Positions 17,977-27,368 of a DNA stretch of 64,000 nt are shown here, piece by piece. The stretch's first letter is position 1, and each line of letters begins with the position of its first letter. The DNA is from Streptomyces sp. NBC_00659 (GTDB lineage Bacteria > Actinomycetota > Actinomycetes > Streptomycetales > Streptomycetaceae): contig NZ_CP109031.1 in the NCBI RefSeq assembly GCF_036226925.1, positions 5,270,001 to 5,334,000 on the forward strand, written 5' to 3'. The position numbers were made by a program, and so were the translations under genes. A model generated the notes under the pieces. It worked only from the letters and a program-made list of their open reading frames with translations, was not told where the DNA came from and did not search any database.

Positions 17977-18599
17977 GGAGCCGGAGGCGCCGGCGGAACC
18001 GGCGATGGATGTGGTCAACCGTTGGGAGGGGCTGTCGTGGGCGGTGGCGTGCGTCCCCCGACAGAGGATCGGCGACGGTGTGGACGGTGGGGGCGATCGC
18101 TGTGCTGTGTGCCGTCTTCGGGGCGGTGCTGTCGATGGGGCAGGCCGTCGTGGTGCGGCACCGAGCGGCGGGAGCCGCGGACCTGGCGGCCCTCGCCGCG
18201 GCGGATCACTGGAGCGACGGCGGCACGGCGGCCTGCGCCCGCGCGGACCGGGTGGCCCGAGCACAGAGCGCGCGGCTCGTGCGGTGCGCGGTCGAGGGCC
18301 AGATCTCGGACGTGACGGCCTCGTCCGGAACCGGACCGATCACCGCCGAGGTCAGATCGAGGGCGGGGCCACCGGAATCTCCGGGTTCTGACGGTTCTCC
18401 GAGGCCTGCGGAGACTGTGGGGCCCAAAGGTCCCTCGGAACCCTCAGGGCCACCCCCGCCCTCACTGCCCTCAGGGCGCCCCGCCCTCACTCCGCCGAAC
18501 CCGGCCCCTGGCCGTCACGCGTCGGACGTTCACCCGTTCGGCCCTGACGCCTCCGACTTTCACTCTTCCGGTCCTCCGCCCCCGCGCATGCCGCCGTGA
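17973..18599 (+). CDS. TadG/Rv3654c-like secreted helix protein
   Basis: 208 residues. A Tad-like N-terminal helix (RGSATVWTVGAIAVLCAVFG with AVLSMGQAVVVRHRAAGAAD) fits the Rv3654c/TadG-like family that ends actinobacterial tad operons. Residues ~125-208 form a Pro/Ser/Gly-rich tail that looks disordered and unconserved. The ATG overlaps the tadE stop by ATGA. The stop lies 14 bases from the convergent helicase stop, leaving no room for a normal terminator. Confidence 0.85.
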   Translation: MRSRRRRRNRRWMWSTVGRGCRGRWRASPDRGSATVWTVGAIAVLCAVFGAVLSMGQAVVVRHRAAGAADLAALAAADHWSDGGTAACARADRVARAQSARLVRCAVEGQISDVTASSGTGPITAEVRSRAGPPESPGSDGSPRPAETVGPKGPSEPSGPPPPSLPSGRPALTPPNPAPGRHASDVHPFGPDASDFHSSGPPPPRMPP

Positions 18600-18612
18600 C
18601 TCCCCGAACGGA

Positions 18613-21135
18613 CTACCGCGGACGCGACTCCTCGGGACCCGACTCCTGACCCGAGTCCGTCCGACCGGGCTCCTTCGGAGCGGGTTCCTCGGGTGCCGCT
18701 CGCAGGAGTTCCGTGAGCAGGCGTACAGCGCCTCGCTTGTGGAGTGGATCGTTGCCGTTCCCGCATTTGGGGGACTGGATGCAGGAGGGGCATCCGGCGT
18801 CGCACTCGCACGAGGCGATGGCCTGGCGGGTGGCCGTGAGCCAGGAGCGGGCGGTGTGGAAGGCCCGCTCGGCGAATCCGGCGCCGCCCGGGTGGCCGTC
18901 GTACACGAAGACGGTGGGCAGCAGCGTGTCCGGGTGGAGCGGGACGGAGACGCCGCCGATGTCCCAGCGGTCGCAGGTGGCGAACAGCGGCAGCATGCCG
19001 ATCGAGGCGTGCTCGGCGGCGTGCAGGGTGCCGCCGAGGATCTCCGGGTTGATCCGGGCCGCGTCCAACTGGTCCTCGGTGACCGTCCACCAGACGGCAC
19101 GGGTACGGAGCGTACGGGGAGGGAGGTCGAGTTTGGTCTCGCCGAGCACCTCGCCGGTGATGACACGCCGGCGCAGGAAGGAGACGACCTGGTTGGTGAC
19201 TTCCACGGAGCCGTAGCACAACCGGCCGTCACCCCAGGGGACTTCGACATCGGTCTCGAGGACGGCGATGGTGGTCGTGTCGCGGGCGACCGTCGAATAC
19301 GGCGGGCTGGCCTCCTCGACCAGTGCGACCGAGTCCTCCAGGTCCAGCTTGCGCACCAGGTACGTACGGCCCTGGTGCAGATGGACCGCGCCCTCGTGGA
19401 CCGCCGTGTGCGAGGCGCCCTCGTCGACCGTGCCGAGCAGGCGGCCGGTCCCGGCTTCGACGACCTGCACCGGGCTGCCGCCACCCCCGCGGATGTCGGT
19501 CAGGTCGACGGCCCGCTCCCGGCGCGTCCAGTGCCAGGCCGTGGCCCGGCGGCGCAGCAGCTTGGCGGCCTCGAGCTGCGGCAGCAGTCCGGCGGCGGCG
19601 GGGCCGAAGAGTTCCAAGTCCTCGTCCGTGAGAGGGATCTCGGAGGCGGCGGCACACAGGTGCGGGGCCAGGACGTAGGGGTTGTCCGGGTCGAGGACCG
19701 TGGATTCCACCGGTTGGTCGAAGAGGGCCTCGGGGTGATGGACGAGGAAGGTGTCCAGTGGGTCGTCGCGGGCGACCAGGATCGCCAGCGCGCCTTCGCC
19801 GGACCGGCCCGCGCGGCCGGCCTGTTGCCAGAGGGAGGCGCGGGTGCCGGGGTAGCCGGAGATGACGACGGCGTCGAGGCCGGAGATGTCGACGCCGAGT
19901 TCGAGGGCGGAGGTGGCGGCGAGGCCGAGGAGCTCTCCGGAGTGCAGCGCGGCCTCCAGGGCACGGCGTTCCTCGGGGAGGTAGCCGCCGCGATAGGCGG
20001 CGACGCGCCGGGCCAGCGAGCGGTCGATCTCGGCGAGGCGTTCCTGGGCGATGAGCGCGATCAGCTCGGCGCCACGCCGGGACCGTACGAAGGAGATCGA
20101 GCGCATGCCCTGGACGGTGAGGTCGGTCAGCAGGTCGGCCGTTTCGGCGGTGGCGGTCCGCCGGACGGGTGCACCTTTCTCGCCGTGCAGTTCGGTGAGC
20201 GGGGGCTCCCACAGGGCGAACACGAGTTCCCCTCGAGGGGAGGCGTCGTCGGCGACCTCGACAACGGGGAGGCCGGTCAGGCGGCGCGCCGCGACCGAGG
20301 GTTCGGCGGCGGTCGCGGAGGCCAGCAGGAAGACGGGGGAGGCGCCGTAGCGGGCACAGATACGGCGCAGACGGCGCAGTACCTGGGCGACGTGGGAGCC
20401 GAAGACGCCGCGGTAGGTGTGGCACTCGTCGATGACGACGTACCGCAGGGCGCGCAGGAAGGAGGACCAGCGGGGGTGGGAGGGCAATATCCCGCGGTGC
20501 AGCATGTCGGGGTTGGTCAGGACGTAGTTGGCGTACTGGCGTACCCATTCGCGTTCCTCGAAGGGCGTGTCGCCGTCGTACACGGCTGGGCGTACGGCAT
20601 TGCCCAGCGGTTGTGAAAGTTCCTTCACCGAGCGGCGCTGGTCTGCCGCGAGCGCCTTGGTGGGAGCCAGGTAGAGGGCGGTGGCGCCCCGGCCGTTCGG
20701 GGCCTCGGAGCCCTCCAGGAGGGCCGTCAGGACCGGGGCGAGGTAGGCCAGGGACTTGCCGGAGGCGGTGCCGGTGGCGACGATCACCGACTCGCCGTCC
20801 AGGGCGTGCTCGGCGACGCGTGCCTGGTGGGCCCAGGGGTGTTCGATGCCCGCGGCCTGCACCGCGGCGATGACCTCCGGACGGATCCGGTCGGGCCAGA
20901 CGGCATGGCGACCCTCTCGCGGGGGCAAGTGCTCCGTATGAGTGATGCGCGAAGCCCGGCTCGGCCCCGAGGCGAGCCGGTCCAGGACGGTGCTCGGCGA
21001 GGGGCGGGAAGCGGTGTCCGCCGTGGATCGATCGGATCGGTGATTCTTGGCCATCGGCATCGAGTGTGTCACTGGCGTGACGGACAATGGGCCCAAGGCG
21101 TCGTGCACGCCTGCCGGTAAGTGATTGAATGCCAT
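18613..21135 (-). CDS. DEAD/DEAH-box helicase with DUF1998 (MrfA/YprA-like)
   Basis: 840 residues, cytoplasmic DNA repair helicase. Motif I is ATGTASGKSLAYL, motif II DECHTYRG (DECH box), motif III ASATAAEPS and motif VI QQAGRAGRSG. The C-terminal domain carries the four-cysteine cluster CECDAGCPSCIQSPKCG that defines the DUF1998/MrfA group; B. subtilis MrfA excises mitomycin lesions. Homologue of Rv3649 in the same neighbourhood. The ATG at 21133-21135 is kept because the N-terminus continues in register; ATGs at 21060 or 21054 are alternatives, and none has a strong ribosome site. It is divergent from bldG. Confidence 0.92.
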   Translation of the reverse strand: MAFNHLPAGVHDALGPLSVTPVTHSMPMAKNHRSDRSTADTASRPSPSTVLDRLASGPSRASRITHTEHLPPREGRHAVWPDRIRPEVIAAVQAAGIEHPWAHQARVAEHALDGESVIVATGTASGKSLAYLAPVLTALLEGSEAPNGRGATALYLAPTKALAADQRRSVKELSQPLGNAVRPAVYDGDTPFEEREWVRQYANYVLTNPDMLHRGILPSHPRWSSFLRALRYVVIDECHTYRGVFGSHVAQVLRRLRRICARYGASPVFLLASATAAEPSVAARRLTGLPVVEVADDASPRGELVFALWEPPLTELHGEKGAPVRRTATAETADLLTDLTVQGMRSISFVRSRRGAELIALIAQERLAEIDRSLARRVAAYRGGYLPEERRALEAALHSGELLGLAATSALELGVDISGLDAVVISGYPGTRASLWQQAGRAGRSGEGALAILVARDDPLDTFLVHHPEALFDQPVESTVLDPDNPYVLAPHLCAAASEIPLTDEDLELFGPAAAGLLPQLEAAKLLRRRATAWHWTRRERAVDLTDIRGGGGSPVQVVEAGTGRLLGTVDEGASHTAVHEGAVHLHQGRTYLVRKLDLEDSVALVEEASPPYSTVARDTTTIAVLETDVEVPWGDGRLCYGSVEVTNQVVSFLRRRVITGEVLGETKLDLPPRTLRTRAVWWTVTEDQLDAARINPEILGGTLHAAEHASIGMLPLFATCDRWDIGGVSVPLHPDTLLPTVFVYDGHPGGAGFAERAFHTARSWLTATRQAIASCECDAGCPSCIQSPKCGNGNDPLHKRGAVRLLTELLRAAPEEPAPKEPGRTDSGQESGPEESRPR

Positions 21136-21215
21136 CGCGGCTGGCGAACCGTCCCGGGGGCTCTGCCGAGGTGTCCCATGGGGCGACCGCTCGATAGCAA
21201 GGTGCTGGAGGATCC

Positions 21216-21569
21216 GTGGACCTGTCCCTGTCGACTCGCAATGTGTCCGGCCCTAATGGCGACCGTACGGTCGTCGAGGTCGGCGGCGAAATCGATGTAT
21301 ATACCGCGCCCAAGCTGCGAGAGCAGCTGGTCGAGCTGGTGAACGACGGCAGTTTCCACCTCGTCGTCGACATGGAGGGCGTGGACTTCCTCGACTCCAC
21401 CGGTCTCGGCGTGCTGGTGGGCGGCCTGAAGCGCGTCCGGGCCCATGAGGGCTCGCTGCGTCTGGTCTGCAACCAGGAGCGCATTCTGAAGATCTTCCGT
21501 ATTACCGGTCTCACCAAGGTGTTCCCGATCCACACCTCGGTGGACGAGGCGGTCAACGCGACCGACTGA
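21216..21569 (+). CDS. bldG: Anti-anti-sigma factor BldG
   Basis: 117 residues, one STAS domain. [16 protein letters not shown] holds the phosphorylatable Ser, and the sequence [17 protein letters not shown] is characteristic of BldG, which is needed for aerial growth and antibiotic production. In its unphosphorylated form BldG binds the anti-sigma factor encoded next door. The GTG at 21216 follows GGAGG. It has four residues (NVSGPNGD region) more than I recall for S. coelicolor BldG. It shares a divergent promoter region of about 80 bases with the helicase gene. Confidence 0.96.
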   Translation: MDLSLSTRNVSGPNGDRTVVEVGGEIDVYTAPKLREQLVELVNDGSFHLVVDMEGVDFLDSTGLGVLVGGLKRVRAHEGSLRLVCNQERILKIFRITGLTKVFPIHTSVDEAVNATD

Positions 21570-21586
21570 CGACCGGTCTCCCGGGT

Positions 21587-21625
21587 CGTGGGCCCGGCAT
21601 CGCACACATGGGGACCGGGCCCACG
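21587..21625 (+). terminator. Hairpin between bldG and its anti-sigma gene
   Basis: Arms CGTGGGCCCGG (21587-21597) and its complement (21615-21625) form an 11-bp stem. It would let part of the transcripts stop after bldG, giving both bldG-only and bicistronic messages. Confidence 0.65.
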
Positions 21626-21668
21626 GCCCGGCCCCCAGACAGCACGCCCGTAGTTCAGAGGGGGATGC

Positions 21669-22094
21669 ATGGCCACCGTTGAACTCCGCTTCAGCGCGCT
21701 GCCCGAGCACGTCAGGACCGCCCGACTGGTGGCGGCAGCGGTGGCGCGCAGGGCCGGAGTGGACGAGGCCGTCCTCGACGAGGTCAGGCTCGCCGTCGGC
21801 GAGGCCTGTACTCGTGCCGTCGGACTGCATCAGAGCGGCGGAATCGCGGCGCCGGTGCAGGTGACGCTGATCGAGGAGGAGAAGCAGTTCTCCATCGAGG
21901 TCGGTGACGAGGCGCCGGGTTCGGTGCCCGGAGGGGCATCCGGCGCCGCCTCGGACGCGGAGATCGAGGAGGACGAGATGGGCCTCGCGGTCATCAGCGG
22001 CCTCGTCGACGACGTGGAAGTCATCGCCGGAGAGCACGGCGGACTGATCAGGATGAGCTGGCCCACCACGCCGCCGGCCGTGGCTCTTTCCTGA
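21669..22094 (+). CDS. RsbW-type ATP-binding anti-sigma factor (BldG partner, SCO3548-like)
   Basis: 141 residues, GHKL ATPase fold: LDEVRLAVGEACTRAV is the N box and EMGLAVISGLVDDVEV the G-box region. It would bind a SigB-like sigma factor and be released by unphosphorylated BldG; it may also phosphorylate BldG. An insertion of small and acidic residues (VPGGASGAASDAEIEED) loosens the usual DxGxG1 box, so kinase activity is uncertain. The ATG follows AGAGGGGG. It is probably cotranscribed with bldG, moderated by the hairpin between them, and is followed by its own terminator. Confidence 0.92.
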   Translation: MATVELRFSALPEHVRTARLVAAAVARRAGVDEAVLDEVRLAVGEACTRAVGLHQSGGIAAPVQVTLIEEEKQFSIEVGDEAPGSVPGGASGAASDAEIEEDEMGLAVISGLVDDVEVIAGEHGGLIRMSWPTTPPAVALS

Positions 22095-22119
22095 CAGCCG
22101 TCCCTCTTTAATTTCTCGC

Positions 22120-22146
22120 GAAGGGCCCTACTCGGTGGGGCCCTTC
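22120..22146 (+). terminator. Terminator of the anti-sigma gene
   Basis: GAAGGGCCC (22120-22128) pairs with GGGCCCTTC (22138-22146), 26 bases after the stop. Confidence 0.85.
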
Positions 22147-22445
22147 GGCATGTCCGGAGCAGGTCCGGGGTATGTCCGGCAGCGCTCGCTCGCCCATATG
22201 GTGATCATTTACTTCGGTGATCGCGTACGGCGTTTCGTGAATTGATTCACGATCATTCGCGCGATAATTGGATCAAGCGTCAACGCTTCTGGGGCATTAC
22301 TGCATTTGGGTCCGTAGGCGCCTGTCGATCATTTGCTGAAGAGCAAGTGAAGATTAATTCCGCTTACCGCGGACTGTTTTGATCAGGTTCCGGTACCTAG
22401 AATCCGTCCACATCTTGAGCTCAGCCCAAGCGTCAAGGAGGACGA
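22147..22445 (+). promoter_or_regulatory. hppA upstream region with two small palindromes
   Basis: About 300 bases, A/T-rich for this genome. CGTGAAT-TG-ATTCACG is at 22236-22251 and AAGCGT-CA-ACGCTT at 22275-22288; AAGCGTCAA recurs at 22428-22436 next to the ribosome site. TAGAAT at 22398-22403 is a plausible -10 box, giving a 5' leader of about 35 bases. No gene is seen. Confidence 0.55.
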
Positions 22446-24854
22446 ATGGCGGGGCTTTCTACCCCTCAGCAGTTTGACCACCCCACAACCTTCGCAGCCG
22501 CGGTTCTGACGGACGGCAACCGTCTCATCGTGACGGTCATCGCGGTCGTCGCCGTGGCAGCGCTCGTGGTCGCCGGGATCCTGGTGCGCCAGGTTCTCGC
22601 GGCCGGCGAGGGCACCGACAGCATGAAGAAGATCGCGACGGCGATCCAGGAAGGCGCGAATGCCTACCTGGGGCGTCAGATGCGCACGCTCGGCGTATTC
22701 GCCGTCGTGGTGTTCTTCCTGCTCATGCTGCTTCCCGCGGACGATTGGAATCAGCGCGCCGGACGGTCGATCTTCTTCCTGATCGGCGCGGCGTTCTCGG
22801 CGACCACCGGCTATATCGGTATGTGGCTCGCCGTACGGAGCAATGTCCGCGTGGCCGCGGCCGCACGGGAAGCGACCCCGGCGGAGGGTGAGCCCGAAAA
22901 GGATCTCACCGCCGTCTCGCACAAAGCCATGAAGATCGCTTTCCGCACCGGTGGCGTAGTCGGCATGTTCACGGTGGGGCTCGGTCTGCTGGGCGCCTCC
23001 TGTGTGGTGCTCGTGTACGCGGCCGACGCGCCGAAGGTCCTGGAGGGCTTCGGTCTCGGCGCGGCACTGATCGCCATGTTCATGCGTGTCGGCGGCGGCA
23101 TCTTCACCAAGGCCGCCGACGTCGGGGCGGACCTGGTCGGCAAGGTCGAGCAGGGCATCCCGGAGGACGACCCGCGCAACGCCGCGACCATCGCCGACAA
23201 CGTGGGCGACAACGTGGGCGACTGCGCCGGTATGGCCGCGGACCTCTTCGAGTCGTACGCCGTCACGCTCGTCGCCGCGCTGATCCTCGGCAAGGTGGCG
23301 TTCGGCGATGCTGGGCTCGCGTTCCCGCTGATCGTCCCCGCCATCGGCGTACTCACCGCGATGATCGGCATCTTCGCGGTGGCGCCCCGGCGGTCCGACC
23401 GCAGCGGTATGTCGGCGATCAACCGTGGGTTCTTCATTTCCGCGGTGATCTCGCTCGTACTGGTAGCCCTCGCCGTCTACATCTACCTTCCGGGGACCTA
23501 CGCCGAACTGGACGGGGTCACGGACGCGGCGATCAAGGCCAAGGGCGGTGATCCGCGGGTCCTCGCGGTGATCGCCGTCGCGATCGGCATCGTGCTGGCC
23601 GCGCTCATCCAGCAGTTGACCGGCTACTTCACCGAGACCACTCGCCGTCCCGTCCGGGACATCGGCAAGAGTTCACTCACCGGCGCGGCCACCGTCGTCC
23701 TCGCCGGCATCTCCATCGGTCTCGAATCGGCCGTCTACACCGCCCTGTTGATCGGCCTCGGCGTGTACGGGGCGTTCCTGCTGGGCGGTACGTCGATCTT
23801 GCTGGCGTTGTTCGCGGTGGCGCTCGCCGGAACGGGCCTGCTCACCACGGTCGGTGTCATCGTCGCGATGGACACCTTCGGCCCCGTCTCCGACAACGCG
23901 CAGGGCATCGCCGAGATGTCCGGTGACGTCGAGGGCGCGGGCGCGCAGGTACTCACCGACCTGGACGCTGTCGGCAACACCACCAAGGCCATCACCAAGG
24001 GCATCGCCATCGCCACCGCCGTTCTCGCGGCCTCGGCCCTCTTCGGCTCGTACCGTGACGCGATCACCACGGCCGCGAGCGATGTGGGTGAGAAGGTCTC
24101 GGGCCCCGGCGCGCCGCTGAACCTGATGATGGACATCTCACAGCCCAACAACCTGGTGGGTCTCATCGCGGGCGCCGCGGTCGTCTTCCTCTTCTCGGGG
24201 CTGGCGATCAACGCGGTGTCGCGTTCCGCCGGGGCGGTGGTCTACGAGGTACGGCGGCAGTTCCGCGAGCATCCCGGGATCATGGACTACTCCGAGAAAC
24301 CCGAGTACGGACGCGTCGTCGACATCTGCACCAAGGACGCGCTGCGCGAACTCGCCACACCGGGTCTGCTCGCGGTGCTCACGCCGATCGCGATCGGGTT
24401 CACGCTCGGCGTCGGCGCGCTCGGTTCGTTCCTCGCGGGTGCGATCGGCACCGGCACGCTGATGGCGGTCTTCCTCGCCAACTCCGGTGGCGCGTGGGAC
24501 AACGCGAAGAAGCTCGTCGAGGACGGCCATCACGGCGGCAAGGGCAGCGAGGCCCACGCCGCTACGGTGATCGGCGACACGATCGGTGACCCCTTCAAGG
24601 ACACGGCGGGCCCCGCGATCAACCCCCTGTTGAAGGTCATGAACCTGGTGTCGCTGCTGATCGCTCCGGCGATCGTCAAGTTCTCGTACGGCGACGACAA
24701 GAGCGTCGGCGTACGGGTGTTCATCGCCGTCCTCGCGCTCATCGTGATCGTGAGTGCCGTGTACATCTCCAAGCGGCGCGGGATCGTCATGGGCGACGAG
24801 GAGGACAACGACGAAGGGGTCGCCAAGTCGGCCGATCCGGCGGTGGTTTCGTAG
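22446..24854 (+). CDS. hppA: K+-independent proton-pumping pyrophosphatase
   Basis: 802 residues, about 16 membrane segments. It hydrolyses pyrophosphate and pumps H+ across the cytoplasmic membrane. The catalytic signature runs through FTKAADVGADLVGKVE and DNVGDNVGDCAGMAADLFES. In the diagnostic GNTTxA motif the variable residue is Lys (GNTTKA), which marks the potassium-independent class. Full length for Streptomyces. The ATG follows CAAGGAGG. The long upstream region suggests independent regulation from the anti-sigma gene before it. The terminator at 24916-24957 separates it from the next lipoprotein gene. Confidence 0.97.
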   Translation: MAGLSTPQQFDHPTTFAAAVLTDGNRLIVTVIAVVAVAALVVAGILVRQVLAAGEGTDSMKKIATAIQEGANAYLGRQMRTLGVFAVVVFFLLMLLPADDWNQRAGRSIFFLIGAAFSATTGYIGMWLAVRSNVRVAAAAREATPAEGEPEKDLTAVSHKAMKIAFRTGGVVGMFTVGLGLLGASCVVLVYAADAPKVLEGFGLGAALIAMFMRVGGGIFTKAADVGADLVGKVEQGIPEDDPRNAATIADNVGDNVGDCAGMAADLFESYAVTLVAALILGKVAFGDAGLAFPLIVPAIGVLTAMIGIFAVAPRRSDRSGMSAINRGFFISAVISLVLVALAVYIYLPGTYAELDGVTDAAIKAKGGDPRVLAVIAVAIGIVLAALIQQLTGYFTETTRRPVRDIGKSSLTGAATVVLAGISIGLESAVYTALLIGLGVYGAFLLGGTSILLALFAVALAGTGLLTTVGVIVAMDTFGPVSDNAQGIAEMSGDVEGAGAQVLTDLDAVGNTTKAITKGIAIATAVLAASALFGSYRDAITTAASDVGEKVSGPGAPLNLMMDISQPNNLVGLIAGAAVVFLFSGLAINAVSRSAGAVVYEVRRQFREHPGIMDYSEKPEYGRVVDICTKDALRELATPGLLAVLTPIAIGFTLGVGALGSFLAGAIGTGTLMAVFLANSGGAWDNAKKLVEDGHHGGKGSEAHAATVIGDTIGDPFKDTAGPAINPLLKVMNLVSLLIAPAIVKFSYGDDKSVGVRVFIAVLALIVIVSAVYISKRRGIVMGDEEDNDEGVAKSADPAVVS

Positions 24855-24915
24855 CTCACAGGTTCCACGCCTGATGCGGCACGGAAATGAGTGCCGGGTC
24901 GGGGAGTGAACCAAC

Positions 24916-24957
24916 GGGCGGGTGTACGGCGCGTGTTGACGTGCCGTACACCCGCCC
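24916..24957 (+). terminator. hppA terminator
   Basis: Perfect 15-bp stem (24916-24930/24943-24957), extendable by three pairs into the loop. Confidence 0.9.
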
Positions 24958-25102
24958 TGTGTGTGTTCACGCCGCTGTCGTGAGCCTTCTCTCGCTTGGT
25001 GCAAACGGCTTCAAAAGCTTTCATAGTGGACATTCGCCATATGGATGTCGCCCACATGGCGTGTATGTTCCGGGGCCGAGGGCCATGGAAGGGACCAAAC
25101 CG

Positions 25103-25684
25103 GTGAACAAGAAGCTCGCGGCCGCACTGTCCGGCGGTGCGGTACTGGTGCTCGCGCTGTCGGGATGCGGCGGCAGCAGCGAGGACAGCGGCAACGACAA
25201 GCTGAACTCCTGGGCGAAGCAGGTCTGTGACGCGGTGAAACCGCAGGCGCAGAAGATCGAGGAGGCGAACGCCGCGATCCAGCAGCAGACCTCGGACAAC
25301 AGCACGCCGGAGGCCGTCCAGAAGACCGACGCACAGGCTTTCCAGGACATGTCCGATGCCTACAAGGCGATCGGCACCGCCATCTCCAACGCGGGACCGC
25401 CGGACGTCGAGGGCGGCAAGACGAAGCAGGCCAACGCGGTCAAGGAGCTCAACGACATCTCCAAGTCGTACGCCAGCCTGAAGACGCAGGTCGCCAAGCT
25501 CGACACCAAGGACCAGGCCAAGTTCGCCGAGGGTCTCAAGGGCATCGCGACCCAGCTCGGCCAACTGAGCCAGAGCGGGAGCGACGCCCTGAAGAAGCTG
25601 GAGGAGGGTGACGTGGGCAAGGCGATGGCGCAGCAGGAGAGCTGCAAGTCGGCGTCCGGGTCGCCGGGGGCCGCCAACGGCTGA
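25103..25684 (+). CDS. Small secreted lipoprotein of unknown function
   Basis: 193 residues. A signal with lipobox LSGC at about residues 18-21, then a helical, Gln/Lys/Ala-rich domain with one Cys pair (QVCDAVK near the start of the mature part and QESCKSA near the end), likely a disulfide closing a helical bundle. The GTG at 25103 is chosen for GAAGGGA 8 bases upstream and because the signal then begins NKKLAAALSGG; an ATG six codons earlier is the alternative. No known enzymatic motif. Conserved in position next to hppA in Streptomyces as far as I recall. Confidence 0.82.
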   Translation: MNKKLAAALSGGAVLVLALSGCGGSSEDSGNDKLNSWAKQVCDAVKPQAQKIEEANAAIQQQTSDNSTPEAVQKTDAQAFQDMSDAYKAIGTAISNAGPPDVEGGKTKQANAVKELNDISKSYASLKTQVAKLDTKDQAKFAEGLKGIATQLGQLSQSGSDALKKLEEGDVGKAMAQQESCKSASGSPGAANG

Positions 25685-25704
25685 GGCCGTCCGCAGGATC
25701 GAAG

Positions 25705-25736
25705 GAGAGCCCGGTACGCAGGCGCGCCGGGCTCTC
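25705..25736 (+). terminator. Terminator of the small lipoprotein gene
   Basis: GAGAGCCCGG (25705-25714) pairs with CCGGGCTCTC (25727-25736) around a 12-base loop, 20 bases after the stop. Confidence 0.8.
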
Positions 25737-25838
25737 GGCCTGTGCTGCCTGTGCCGCGCTCGCTGTCCACAGGGGAAGCTCGGCCCACAGGGAGGCTCTG
25801 TCCACAGGTGTGGGTGCCCGTAGGCGATAGCGGACACA

Positions 25839-27368
25839 ATGGGAGGCGTGAGTCACACCAGCCTGTCACCGTTGCCCTCGTCCGATCGTGCCGACATCAC
25901 CGCCCGGCTGCGGAGCGCGCTTCTCGGCGCCTCCTTCACCGCGGACGGTCTCCTCGACCTGCTCGGCGCCCCCGCGTACGCGGCCCTGGCACGCAGTGAG
26001 ACCGTGCCCGCCCTCCGGGCGACCCGCGGAGACACACCGCTGGAGACGCTCGTTCGGCTGTTCCTGCTGCAGCAGCCCGTGCCGTACGCGCGTGTGGCGG
26101 ACGTGCTGCCCGTCGAGGACGCCCTGGAATGCGGCTGGCTGATCCGGACAGGCGGGGACGAGGTCGCGGCGAGCGTCGACATCCGGCCTTACGGCGGACC
26201 CGGTGGCGAGGACTGGTTCATCGTGTCCGACCTCGGATGTGCCGTCGGCGGCGCGGGCGGCATCGGCAGCCGGGAGGAAGGTGTCGTCCTCGGAGTGGGA
26301 GGCGCCTCCACGACCCTCGCCGGCATCACCGTGCGCACACCCGTCGACTCCGCGCTCGATCTCGGCACCGGCTCCGGAATCCAGGCCCTGCACGTCGCGC
26401 AGCACGCCACACGCGTGACGGCGACCGATCTGAACCCCCGTGCCCTCCACATCACCGCGCTCACTCTCGCGCTCTCCGGATCCCCGGCCGCCGACCTGCG
26501 CCAGGGCTCCCTCTTCGAGCCGGTCCGAGCCGACGAGACGTACGACCTGATCGTCTCGAACCCGCCCTTCGTGATCTCGCCGGGCGTCCGGCTGACGTAC
26601 CGCGACGGCGGGATGGGCGGGGACGATCTGTGCCGCACGCTCGTTCAGGAGGCGGGGGACCGGCTGAACGAAGGGGGGTACGCCCAGTTCCTGGCCAACT
26701 GGCAGCACGTGGAGGGCGAGGACTGGCAGGACCGGCTGCGTTCCTGGGTGCCGCGTGGCTGCGACGCGTGGATCGTGCAGCGCGAGGTGCAGGACGTCAC
26801 GCAGTACGCGGAGCTGTGGCTGCGCGACTCGGGCGACCACCGGGCCGACCCGGCCGACTATCAGGCGCGGTACGACGCGTGGCTCGACGAGTTCGAGGCC
26901 CGCAAGGTGAAGGCTGTCGGCTTCGGATGGATCACCCTGCGCAGGACGGCGGCGGCCGAGCCCTCGATCACGGTCGAGGAGTGGCCGCACTCCGTCGAGC
27001 AGCCGCTCGGCGATGCCGTACGTGAGCACTTCGAGCGGGTCGACTATCTGAGACGGCACGACGACGCGGGTCTGCTCGCCGGTCACTTCAGACTGGTGGC
27101 GGAGGTCGTGCAGGAGCAGGTCGGACTGCCCGGCGCCGAGGACCCGGAGCACGTGGTGCTGCGTCAACACCGGGGAATGCGCAGGGCCACCAAGGTGGAC
27201 ACGGTCGGCGCGGGCTTCGCCGGTGTGTGCGACGGCACGCTGAGCGCGGGGCGGATCCTCGACGCCATCGCCCAACTGGTCGGCGAGGATCCGGTGTTGC
27301 TGCGAGACCGGACACCCGCACAGATCCGCCTGCTGGTCGAGCAGGGATTCCTGGAGCCGGTCGGGTAG
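25839..27368 (+). CDS. Class I SAM methyltransferase of the NPPF (N6-adenine/N5-glutamine) type
   Basis: 509 residues. The SAM site is ALDLGTGSGIQAL (about residues 170-182) and the catalytic motif IVSNPPFVI follows 70 residues later; NPPF/Y occurs in methylases of amide or exocyclic nitrogens such as PrmC and RlmG. An N-terminal winged-helix-like part (residues ~15-110) and a long C-terminal domain (~370-509) are typical of the actinobacterial subgroup of unknown substrate. Start: ATG at 25839 or GTG at 25848 (SHTSLSP); GGGAGG sits too close to the GTG, so the choice is open. The 154 bases before the gene contain two CTGTCCACAGG strings. Confidence 0.85.
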   Translation: MGGVSHTSLSPLPSSDRADITARLRSALLGASFTADGLLDLLGAPAYAALARSETVPALRATRGDTPLETLVRLFLLQQPVPYARVADVLPVEDALECGWLIRTGGDEVAASVDIRPYGGPGGEDWFIVSDLGCAVGGAGGIGSREEGVVLGVGGASTTLAGITVRTPVDSALDLGTGSGIQALHVAQHATRVTATDLNPRALHITALTLALSGSPAADLRQGSLFEPVRADETYDLIVSNPPFVISPGVRLTYRDGGMGGDDLCRTLVQEAGDRLNEGGYAQFLANWQHVEGEDWQDRLRSWVPRGCDAWIVQREVQDVTQYAELWLRDSGDHRADPADYQARYDAWLDEFEARKVKAVGFGWITLRRTAAAEPSITVEEWPHSVEQPLGDAVREHFERVDYLRRHDDAGLLAGHFRLVAEVVQEQVGLPGAEDPEHVVLRQHRGMRRATKVDTVGAGFAGVCDGTLSAGRILDAIAQLVGEDPVLLRDRTPAQIRLLVEQGFLEPVG

